Source of the DNA: an uncultured Bacteroides sp.
GTDB taxonomy: Bacteria; Bacteroidota; Bacteroidia; Bacteroidales; Bacteroidaceae
Assembly: GCA_900544075.1 (NCBI GenBank)
Contig: UQTJ01000010.1
Coordinates: forward strand, 38,101-102,100
Direction: 5' to 3'
DNA length: 64,000 nt
Shown in pieces: positions 18,574-25,808 of this stretch (position 1 is the first letter of the stretch; the number at the start of each line of letters is the position of its first letter). The notes under the pieces were generated by a model that worked only from the letters and a program-made list of their open reading frames with translations, had not been told where the DNA came from and made no database searches. A program made the position numbers and the translations under genes.

Positions 18574-20445
18574 ATGGAATTTAAGTACGACGTTATTGTA
18601 ATCGGTGCCGGTCATGCAGGTTGTGAAGCTGCTGCGGCAGCAGCCAATCTTGGCTCAAAGACATGTCTGATAACAATGGACATGAACAAGATAGCACAGA
18701 TGAGCTGCAACCCTGCGGTAGGTGGTATTGCAAAGGGACAGATAGTAAGAGAAATTGACGCTTTGGGCGGATACATGGGATTGGTGACAGACAAGACTGC
18801 CATACAGTTCCGAATGCTGAACCGCTCGAAAGGTCCTGCCATGTGGAGCCCTCGCGCGCAGTGCGACAGAGGCAAATTCATATGGGCATGGAGAGAGGTT
18901 CTTGAGAACATTCCTAACCTGCATATATGGCAGGACACAGTGGAAGAACTTATAATCGAGAACGGGGAAGTTAAAGGACTGACAACTTGCTGGGGCGTGA
19001 CATTCTATGCCAAGTGTATTGTTCTCACAGCGGGTACGTTCCTCAACGGACTTATGCACATAGGACGCAAGATGCTCGCCGGAGGACGTTGCGCAGAGCC
19101 TGCCTCTTATCATCTTACTGAGTCTATAACCAGACATGACATCACTGCCGGAAGAATGAAAACAGGTACACCGGTGAGAATAGACGCAAGAAGCGTACAC
19201 TTCGACCTGATGGAAACTCAGGACGGCGAGAATGATTTCCACAGATTTTCATTCATAAGCGAGCCAAGACAGCTTAAACAACTTCAGTGCTGGACTTGTT
19301 TTACTAACGAGGAAGTTCATGCCACACTGAGAAACGGACTGGCGGACTCCCCTCTTTACAACGGACAAATCCAGAGTATCGGCCCTCGCTACTGTCCGAG
19401 TATTGAAACGAAAATCGTAACTTTCCCGGACAAACCGCAACACCAGCTTTTCCTGGAACCGGAAGGAGAAACTACACAGGAACTTTACCTCAACGGGTTC
19501 TCCTCTTCCCTACCTATGGACATCCAACTTGAGGCTTTGAAGAAGATTCCTTGCTTCAAGGATGTGGTGCTTTACCGCTCGGGATATGCAATAGAATACG
19601 ACTACTTCGACCCTACCCAGCTCAAGCATACACTCGAATCGAAGATTGTCAAAAACCTGTTCTTTGCAGGTCAGGTGAACGGTACTACAGGTTACGAGGA
19701 AGCAGGCGGCCAGGGTATCATTGCAGGTATAAACGCTCATATCAACTGTCATGGCGGAGAGCCTTTCGTATTGGGAAGAGACGAAGCTTATATCGGCGTA
19801 CTGATAGACGACCTTGTGACAAAAGGTGTGGACGAACCATACCGTATGTTTACTTCAAGAGCCGAATACAGAATCTTGCTGAGACAGGATGATGCCGATT
19901 TCAGACTTACAGAAAAAGCTTATAAGCTCGGACTTGCAAAACAGGACAGATACGACATCCTCTGCAAGAAGCGTGAAGAAATAGAGAAGATAGTGGAATT
20001 CACCAAGACCTACTCTATCAAGGCCGACAAGATAAACGATGGTCTGGAAGCATTAGGAACTGCAAGACTGGTTCACGGATGTAAGCTAATAGACTTAATA
20101 AGCCGTCCGCAGATTACGATAGAAAATATCGCTCCTCTTGTTCCGGCATTCAAGGCTGTTCTCGACAGAATAGAAGACCGCAAGGAAGAGATTATTGAGG
20201 CTGCCGAAGTACAGATTAAATACAAGGGATACATCGACCGCGAGAGAATGATAGCCGACAAGATACACCGTCTGGAGTCAATCAAGATAAAAGGCAAGTT
20301 CGACTATGACACTCTCCAGTCACTATCTACCGAAGCAAGACAGAAGCTAAAGAAGATAGACCCTGAGACCTTAGCACAGGCAAGCCGAATACCGGGTATA
20401 TCCCCAAGCGACATCAACGTACTGTTAGTACTTATGGGACGATAA
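18574..20445 (+). CDS. mnmG: tRNA uridine-5-carboxymethylaminomethyl modification enzyme MnmG (GidA)
   Basis: A 623-residue FAD enzyme that acts with MnmE to modify the wobble uridine of several tRNAs. The N-terminal dinucleotide fold DVIVIGAGHAGCEAAAAAANLG binds FAD. Family motifs PAVGGIAKGQIVREIDALGG, NRSKGPAMWSPRAQCDRG and FAGQVNGTTGYEEAGGQG are intact, and the C-terminal helical domain (GISPSDINVLLV) is complete. It heads the group mnmG-apt-uvrC-dtd. In many bacteria gidA lies near oriC; a parS site directly follows it here. Confidence 0.98.
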   Translation: MEFKYDVIVIGAGHAGCEAAAAAANLGSKTCLITMDMNKIAQMSCNPAVGGIAKGQIVREIDALGGYMGLVTDKTAIQFRMLNRSKGPAMWSPRAQCDRGKFIWAWREVLENIPNLHIWQDTVEELIIENGEVKGLTTCWGVTFYAKCIVLTAGTFLNGLMHIGRKMLAGGRCAEPASYHLTESITRHDITAGRMKTGTPVRIDARSVHFDLMETQDGENDFHRFSFISEPRQLKQLQCWTCFTNEEVHATLRNGLADSPLYNGQIQSIGPRYCPSIETKIVTFPDKPQHQLFLEPEGETTQELYLNGFSSSLPMDIQLEALKKIPCFKDVVLYRSGYAIEYDYFDPTQLKHTLESKIVKNLFFAGQVNGTTGYEEAGGQGIIAGINAHINCHGGEPFVLGRDEAYIGVLIDDLVTKGVDEPYRMFTSRAEYRILLRQDDADFRLTEKAYKLGLAKQDRYDILCKKREEIEKIVEFTKTYSIKADKINDGLEALGTARLVHGCKLIDLISRPQITIENIAPLVPAFKAVLDRIEDRKEEIIEAAEVQIKYKGYIDRERMIADKIHRLESIKIKGKFDYDTLQSLSTEARQKLKKIDPETLAQASRIPGISPSDINVLLVLMGR

Positions 20446-20450
20446 AACGA

Positions 20451-20466
20451 TGTTTCACGTGAAACA
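20451..20466. other. parS centromere site (ParB binding)
   Basis: TGTTTCACGTGAAACA is a perfect 16-bp palindrome that matches the widely conserved chromosomal parS consensus. It begins 6 bases after the mnmG stop, in the mnmG-apt intergenic region. ParB loads at such sites and spreads to guide chromosome segregation. No other copy was noticed in the window. Confidence 0.85.
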
Positions 20467-20512
20467 ATTTGTTTAAGGATTACCCGTAAATCACTGTAAA
20501 TAAAGGAAAACG

Positions 20513-20551
20513 CCTTAAAGTTTAAAGCGTGGTTAACGTAAAACTTTAAGG
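20513..20551 (+). other. Inverted repeat in the apt leader
   Basis: CCTTAAAGTTT at 20513-20523 and AAACTTTAAGG at 20541-20551 are perfect 11-bp arms around a 17-base spacer, ending 24 bases before the apt start. It could be an operator or an mRNA hairpin. There is no T tract, so a terminator is unlikely. Confidence 0.55.
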
Positions 20552-20575
20552 TCTGAACAAATAAAATCAAAACCA

Positions 20576-21100
20576 ATGAACAAAGAAACTTTAAGACAAA
20601 ACCTCCGTGAGATTCCTGATTTTCCAAAGCCTGGAATACTGTTCTACGACGTTACTACCCTATTCAAAAACAGCGAGTGCCTTAGCGGTCTGATAGACGA
20701 ACTGTATGAAATGTATAAGGACAAAGGCATCACTAAAGTGGTAGGCATAGAGTCAAGAGGATTTATCCTTGGCGGTGCGCTATCGGCAAGACTTGGTGCC
20801 GGATTTATCATGGCCCGCAAACCGGGAAAACTTCCGGCTGAAGTTATAGAAGAAACTTACGAAAAGGAGTACGGAACTGACACTATCCAACTTCATAAGG
20901 ATGGTATCAGCGAAGACGATGTGGTATTGCTTCATGACGATCTTCTTGCCACAGGAGGAACTATGGCAGCTACACACAGACTAGTTAAGAAAGCCGGAGC
21001 AAAAGAAACATATATCAACTTCGTTATAGAGCTGAAAGACCTTAACGGAAGAAAGGCTTTCCCTTCAGATGTTGACGTCACAACGATACTTGAACTCTAA
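20576..21100 (+). CDS. apt: Adenine phosphoribosyltransferase
   Basis: A 174-residue cytoplasmic purine salvage enzyme that converts adenine and PRPP to AMP. The PRPP-binding loop reads VVLLHDDLLATGGTMAA, and VVGIESRGFILGGALSARLG plus the FIMARKPGKLPAE adenine-specific segment identify Apt among type I phosphoribosyltransferases. Length is normal. It lies 17 bases before uvrC on the same strand. Confidence 0.97.
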   Translation: MNKETLRQNLREIPDFPKPGILFYDVTTLFKNSECLSGLIDELYEMYKDKGITKVVGIESRGFILGGALSARLGAGFIMARKPGKLPAEVIEETYEKEYGTDTIQLHKDGISEDDVVLLHDDLLATGGTMAATHRLVKKAGAKETYINFVIELKDLNGRKAFPSDVDVTTILEL

Positions 21101-21117
21101 ATATTTTTTCAGCAATA

Positions 21118-22944
21118 ATGGATTCGAAAGAGGAACTTAAAACCAGCGATTATCTTAGGGGAATTGTCTTGAACCTGCCGGACAGTCCGGGGATTTATCA
21201 ATACCTGAATACGGAAGGTACCATCATCTATGTGGGCAAGGCAAAGAATCTTAAGAGGCGTGTATATTCGTATTTTGCCAAGGAACACCAGTCTGCAAAG
21301 ACAAGGATTCTGGTAACCAAAATTGCGGATATAAAATACATCGTGGTAAATTCTGAAGAGGATGCATTACTGCTGGAAAATAACCTTATCAAGAAATACA
21401 AGCCACGATACAACGTTCTGCTTAAAGACGACAAGAGCTACCCTTCCATCTGTATCAGCAACGAGTATTTTCCACGTGTTTTCAAGACACGGAAGATAAT
21501 CAGAAAAGAAGGTACATACTTCGGTCCGTACAGTCACGTTCCTTCGATGATGGCTGTATTGGAACTGATAAAGAAGCTATACAATCTGCGCACCTGTCAT
21601 CTGGCTCTTACACCGGAAAACATATCGCAAGGCAAATTCAAGGTTTGCCTGGAATATCATATCAAGAACTGCAAAGGGCCATGCATAGGACTTCAAAGCC
21701 ATGAAGAATACATGAAGCAGATAGCAGAGATAAAAGAGATTCTGAAAGGCAATACGCGAATCATAAGCGATATGCTGATGGACGAGATGCAGAAGCTGGC
21801 AAGCGAACTTAAGTTTGAAGAGGCACATAAGATAAAGCTGAAATACGACCTGGTGGAAAGCTACAGATCGAAGAGCGAGGTGGTAAGTTCGGTACTGCAC
21901 AACATTGATGTATTCTCTATAGAAACTGACGAGGGAGTGGCATATATTAACTATCTGCACATCACTAACGGATGCATAAACCAAGCCTTCACATTCGAAT
22001 ACAAAGTGCGGATGAACGAAACGAAAGAGGAGCTTCTGCAGTTGGGTATTGTGGAAATGCGCGAAAGATACCAGAGCAAATCGAAGGAGATAATTGTTCC
22101 GTTCGAGTTGGATATGGAGATGAACGGAGTGACATTCACAGTGCCGCAAAGAGGCGACAAGAAGCATCTTCTGGAGCTGTCCATACTAAACGTAAAACAG
22201 TATAAGGTGGACCGTCTGAAACAAGCAGAAAAGCTTAATCCGGAACAAAGAAGCGTAAGACTGATGAAGGAAATCCAGGAGCAGCTTCATCTGGAGAAAA
22301 TGCCTGTCCACATAGAATGTTTCGATAATTCGAACATTCAGGGGTCGGATGCAGTAGCAGCCTGCGTGGTTTTCAAGAAAGCAAAACCGAGCAAGAAAGA
22401 CTACAGAAAATACATAATAAAGACTGTGGAAGGACCGGACGATTACGCTTCAATGCAGGAGGTGGTCAGACGAAGATACACACGTATATTAGACGAGCAG
22501 GGTGAATTGCCGGACGTTATTCTGACAGACGGTGGTAAAGGCCAGATGGAAGTTGTAAGACAAGTGATAGAAGACGAACTTCACCTGAATATACCAATCG
22601 TTGGACTGGCAAAAGACAACCGCCACAGAACATCTGAAGTACTTGCAGGATTCCCACCGCAGACCATAGGAATAAAACAGGGAACTCCCCTATTCCATCT
22701 GCTTGAAAACATCCAGGACGAGGTACACAGGTTTGCCATTACCTTCCATCGCGACAAGAGAAGCAAGAGCCAGATAGCATCTGCACTTGATAATATCAAG
22801 GGTATCGGAGAGAAAAAGAAAACAGCGCTTCTGAAGGCTTTTAAGAGCGTCAGACGAATAAAGGAAGCCGACATAGAGGAATTATCCAAAGTGGTGGGTA
22901 AAGCCTCAGCAAAGGCCGTAAAAGAGGAATTAAACAAGGAATAA
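21118..22944 (+). CDS. uvrC: Excinuclease ABC subunit C
   Basis: A 608-residue nucleotide excision repair nuclease that makes both incisions in the UvrB-DNA complex. The GIY-YIG domain is N-terminal (PGIYQYLNTEGTIIYVGKAKNLKRRV). A UVR motif lies near residues 215-250 (MDEMQKLASELKFEEAHKIK), the RNase H-like 5'-incision domain is at about 385-540 (IECFDNSNIQGSDAVAACVVF, VILTDGGKGQ), and a C-terminal helix-hairpin-helix closes it (NIKGIGEKKKTALLKAFKSV). Complete. Confidence 0.97.
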   Translation: MDSKEELKTSDYLRGIVLNLPDSPGIYQYLNTEGTIIYVGKAKNLKRRVYSYFAKEHQSAKTRILVTKIADIKYIVVNSEEDALLLENNLIKKYKPRYNVLLKDDKSYPSICISNEYFPRVFKTRKIIRKEGTYFGPYSHVPSMMAVLELIKKLYNLRTCHLALTPENISQGKFKVCLEYHIKNCKGPCIGLQSHEEYMKQIAEIKEILKGNTRIISDMLMDEMQKLASELKFEEAHKIKLKYDLVESYRSKSEVVSSVLHNIDVFSIETDEGVAYINYLHITNGCINQAFTFEYKVRMNETKEELLQLGIVEMRERYQSKSKEIIVPFELDMEMNGVTFTVPQRGDKKHLLELSILNVKQYKVDRLKQAEKLNPEQRSVRLMKEIQEQLHLEKMPVHIECFDNSNIQGSDAVAACVVFKKAKPSKKDYRKYIIKTVEGPDDYASMQEVVRRRYTRILDEQGELPDVILTDGGKGQMEVVRQVIEDELHLNIPIVGLAKDNRHRTSEVLAGFPPQTIGIKQGTPLFHLLENIQDEVHRFAITFHRDKRSKSQIASALDNIKGIGEKKKTALLKAFKSVRRIKEADIEELSKVVGKASAKAVKEELNKE

Positions 22945-22956
22945 TTTTACTGCAAT

Positions 22957-23409
22957 ATGAGATTAGTTATACAGAGAGTAAGCCATGCATTAGTAACCAT
23001 AAACGGCGTGTGCAAATCGGCAATTAAGGAAGGTTTCATGATACTTGTAGGTATAGAGGAAGCCGACACTAAAGAAGATGCCGACTGGCTGTGCAAAAAG
23101 GTTATCGGACTGAGAGTGTTCGACGATGAAAACGGAGTGATGAACAAATCCATAATGGACATAAACGGTGAGATTCTAATCGTAAGCCAGTTCACTCTGA
23201 TGGCTTCTACAAAGAAAGGAAACAGACCGTCATACATCAGAGCAGCCGGACATGAGACCGCTATCCCACTCTATGAATACTTCTGTAGCGAAGTAAGCAA
23301 GGCATTGGGCAAGGAAGTAGGTACCGGTGAATTTGGAGCAGATATGAAAGTTGAACTGCTTAACAACGGTCCTGTAACTATATGGATGGATTCAAAAAAC
23401 AAAGAATAA
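22957..23409 (+). CDS. dtd: D-aminoacyl-tRNA deacylase
   Basis: A 150-residue DTD that removes D-amino acids mischarged on tRNA. The family signatures are MRLVIQRVSHALVTINGV at the N terminus, LIVSQFTLMASTKKGNRPSY containing the SQFTL motif, and the C-terminal NNGPVTIWMDS containing the NGPVT motif. It lies 12 bases after uvrC and two bases before the next gene's ATG. Confidence 0.96.
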   Translation: MRLVIQRVSHALVTINGVCKSAIKEGFMILVGIEEADTKEDADWLCKKVIGLRVFDDENGVMNKSIMDINGEILIVSQFTLMASTKKGNRPSYIRAAGHETAIPLYEYFCSEVSKALGKEVGTGEFGADMKVELLNNGPVTIWMDSKNKE

Positions 23410-23411
23410 AT

Positions 23412-23732
23412 ATGACACTTGATGAAGCCCAGAAAACAGTTGATAACTGGATAAAGGAATACGGAGTAAGATACTTCAGCGAGCTGACAAATATGGCAGT
23501 CCTTACCGAAGAAGTGGGAGAACTGGCCAGAGTGATGTCAAGAAAGTACGGCGACCAGTCGTTCAAGGAAGGCGAAAACCAGGACCCGGCAGACGAAATG
23601 GCTGATGTGCTATGGGTACTGTTGTGCCTGGCAAACCAGACAGGCGTGAACCTTACAGAAGCATTCAAGAAGAATATCGAAAAGAAAACTTCAAGAGATA
23701 AAGACAGACATAAAAACAATCCAAAACTATAA
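23412..23732 (+). CDS. MazG-like nucleotide pyrophosphohydrolase
   Basis: A 106-residue all-helical NTP pyrophosphohydrolase of the MazG/dUTPase superfamily. The metal-binding helices show MAVLTEEVGELARVMSRK (EExxE) and DPADEMADVLWVLLCLANQ (ExxD). The ATG at 23412 (MTLDEAQ) is preferred over 23382, which would overlap dtd by 28 bases. Its stop codon overlaps the deoC start (TAATG). It probably hydrolyses non-canonical or excess NTPs; substrate not determinable. Confidence 0.9.
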   Translation: MTLDEAQKTVDNWIKEYGVRYFSELTNMAVLTEEVGELARVMSRKYGDQSFKEGENQDPADEMADVLWVLLCLANQTGVNLTEAFKKNIEKKTSRDKDRHKNNPKL

Positions 23733-24694
23733 TGCTTATGAGTTACAACGAAGAAAACATCTACGATTTTGAACAGGAACATGACCACGAGCATGAACAT
23801 GAGATGCCTACAAGCGATAAATATACAGAGGCACTGAACAAGTATAACACAGCCCTTAAAGATGATGAGGTGGCCTACGCAACAGAGAATATTCTGAACA
23901 AATACCTCCATGAGAATAATACAAAAGATGTAAAGAAATTTTTATTAAACAGCGTAGACCTTACAAGCTTGAAATGTACTGATAGCGAAGAAAGCATTCT
24001 GAAACTTACCGAAAAAGTAAACGAGTTTGCCGACAAATATCCTGACATGAAAAATGTAGCTGCAATCTGCGTCTACCCTAACATGGCTGAAATCGTGAAC
24101 GACGCACTTGAGGCAGACGATGTAAAAATAGCATGCGTATCCGGCGGATTCCCTTCTTCTCAGACTTTCACTGAAGTGAAGGTGGCAGAAACTGCTATGG
24201 CAATACATGCCGGTGCTGACGAAATAGACATCGTAATGCCTGTAGGCAAATTCCTTAATGGAGATTATGAAGGGATGTGCGATGAGATAGAGGAGCTGAA
24301 GGCTGTATGCGGAGAAAAGACACTGAAAGTCATTCTTGAAACAGGTGTATTGGAAAGCGCTTCAAACATAAAGAAGGCTGCCATTCTGACTATGTATGCC
24401 GGTGCGGATTTCATCAAGACTTCTACCGGAAAAGAAAGCTTAGGAGCAACTCCGGAAGCAGCTTTCGTAATGTGTAAGGCTATTAAGGAATACTTCCTCG
24501 AAACAGGCATTAAAATAGGTTTTAAGGCTGCCGGAGGAATAAACACTGTGGAAGATGCACTGAAGTATTACACTATAGCAAAAGAGGTGTTAGGTGAAGA
24601 ATGGCTGAACGAAGGACTGTTCCGAATCGGTACAAGCCGCATTGCAAATCTTCTGCTTTCTGAAATTCAAGGAGAGGATATCAAGTTGTTCTAA
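23732..24694 (+). CDS. deoC: Deoxyribose-phosphate aldolase
   Basis: A 320-residue DeoC that cleaves 2-deoxyribose-5-phosphate to acetaldehyde and glyceraldehyde-3-phosphate in deoxynucleoside breakdown. The TIM barrel shows AICVYPNMAEIVNDAL, EIDIVMPVGKFLNGDY, the Schiff-base lysine in DFIKTSTGKE and GFKAAGGINTVEDAL. An N-terminal extension of about 35 residues carries an unusual HDHEHEHEM stretch after ENIYDFEQE. It is translationally coupled to the MazG-like gene and ends in a bidirectional terminator. Confidence 0.95.
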   Translation: MLMSYNEENIYDFEQEHDHEHEHEMPTSDKYTEALNKYNTALKDDEVAYATENILNKYLHENNTKDVKKFLLNSVDLTSLKCTDSEESILKLTEKVNEFADKYPDMKNVAAICVYPNMAEIVNDALEADDVKIACVSGGFPSSQTFTEVKVAETAMAIHAGADEIDIVMPVGKFLNGDYEGMCDEIEELKAVCGEKTLKVILETGVLESASNIKKAAILTMYAGADFIKTSTGKESLGATPEAAFVMCKAIKEYFLETGIKIGFKAAGGINTVEDALKYYTIAKEVLGEEWLNEGLFRIGTSRIANLLLSEIQGEDIKLF

Positions 24695-24712
24695 CCTTGC
24701 TATACGGGCATT

Positions 24713-24738
24713 AAAAGGACGGGTGACCGTCCTTTTTT
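24713..24738. terminator. Bidirectional intrinsic terminator
   Basis: AAAAGGACGG at 24713-24722, loop GTGA, and CCGTCCTTTT at 24727-24736 form a perfect stem with T and A tails on either side. It separates deoC from the convergent polyprenyl synthase gene. Confidence 0.88.
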
Positions 24739-24739
24739 A

Positions 24740-25714
24740 TTATTTTTTCCTGTCTATTACATAATCTATATAAGCCGTCAGAGCATCTCTGATATCTTGC
24801 GGCATATACTCCGGCAATACGGATAGAGCCTTGTCGCGATAATCGCGCATTACCTTTTCAGCATACTCTATCCCACCCTCTTTCTTTACCGTTTCAACAA
24901 AAGAGCTTATTTCATCCTTTGTAGCCTCCATTCCTCTGATTCGTAATGCAACATCATTGAGGGCCTTATCATTCATCTTGTTCAGGACGTATATAGCAGG
25001 GAGAGTCAGTTTACCTTCAGCCATATCATTTCCGGTAGGTTTTCCTATGGCATCGTCGTCATAATAATCAAATATGTCATCCTTTATCTGGAAAGCTATA
25101 CCGAGCATCTCTCCAAAAGCAGCTGCGCTTTTCGCGTCTTTTTCAGAAGCACCTACAGCTACCGCTCCACATTCTGCAGCAGCAGTAAACAATGCAGCGG
25201 TTTTTCTGCGTATAACATTGAAATAATCGTCTTCAGAAAACTGTTTGTTTGACAAGTTGGCGAGCTGAATAACCTCTCCCAGCGAAAGCTCCTGACCGAG
25301 ATTGGAAACTAATTCCACAAGCTTGATGTTTCCTGTCAGGGATGCATGTTTCAGACAGGTTGCCAGGATATAATCGCCTACCAACACAGACAGTTTGTTA
25401 TTGTAAACAGCATTTACAGACTGCTGCCCTCTTCGCTCACTGCTTTCGTCCACCACATCATCGTGAACCAGACTTGCTGTATGAAGAAGTTCAAGCGACA
25501 GAGCAACGTGTCTTACAGAATCATCAATTATACCATATGTCTTGGCTATAAGCATAACCAATATGGGCCTCATCATCTTTCCGCTTCTATTCTTTATATA
25601 TGAAAGAACATTGTCAAGAAGTGGATTATCACTTTTCAATGATGATATAAATAGCTCTCTGAAAGCTTCTAATTCATGTATAATAGGCTGTTTTATAATA
25701 TCTACTCTGTCCAT
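24740..25714 (-). CDS. Trans-polyprenyl diphosphate synthase (menaquinone side-chain type)
   Basis: A 324-residue all-trans prenyl transferase that condenses isopentenyl diphosphate onto an allylic primer. The first Asp-rich motif is in LVHDDVVDESSERRGQ and the second in QIKDDIFDYYDD. It probably makes the menaquinone or undecaprenyl-like chain, with chain length not readable. The ATG at 25714 (MDRVDII) is chosen because an upstream ATG at 25792 would add a hydrophobic 26-residue tail and run across a good -7 box at 25733-25740. The gene is divergent from polA. Confidence 0.93.
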   Translation of the reverse strand: MDRVDIIKQPIIHELEAFRELFISSLKSDNPLLDNVLSYIKNRSGKMMRPILVMLIAKTYGIIDDSVRHVALSLELLHTASLVHDDVVDESSERRGQQSVNAVYNNKLSVLVGDYILATCLKHASLTGNIKLVELVSNLGQELSLGEVIQLANLSNKQFSEDDYFNVIRRKTAALFTAAAECGAVAVGASEKDAKSAAAFGEMLGIAFQIKDDIFDYYDDDAIGKPTGNDMAEGKLTLPAIYVLNKMNDKALNDVALRIRGMEATKDEISSFVETVKKEGGIEYAEKVMRDYRDKALSVLPEYMPQDIRDALTAYIDYVIDRKK

Positions 25715-25732
25715 CGGGAATAAATTAGTGTA

Positions 25733-25740
25733 CAAAAGTA
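25733..25740 (-). promoter_or_regulatory. Candidate -7 box for the polyprenyl synthase gene
   Basis: On the minus strand TACTTTTG matches TAnnTTTG exactly, 18 bases upstream of the preferred start at 25714. No TTTG is seen at the -33 distance. Confidence 0.5.
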
Positions 25741-25808
25741 ATAATAAAACGGGGAATATGGTATTTTTTTGTACTTTTACATGAAATTTCATTATTAATT
25801 CACACTAT

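Noticed and set aside
24694..24740. tRNA-like GC-rich hairpin between deoC and the polyprenyl synthase
   Set aside because: It is a simple stem with T and A tails, with no cloverleaf; I call it a terminator. No tRNA was found anywhere in the window by eye, and a tRNAscan run would be needed to be certain.
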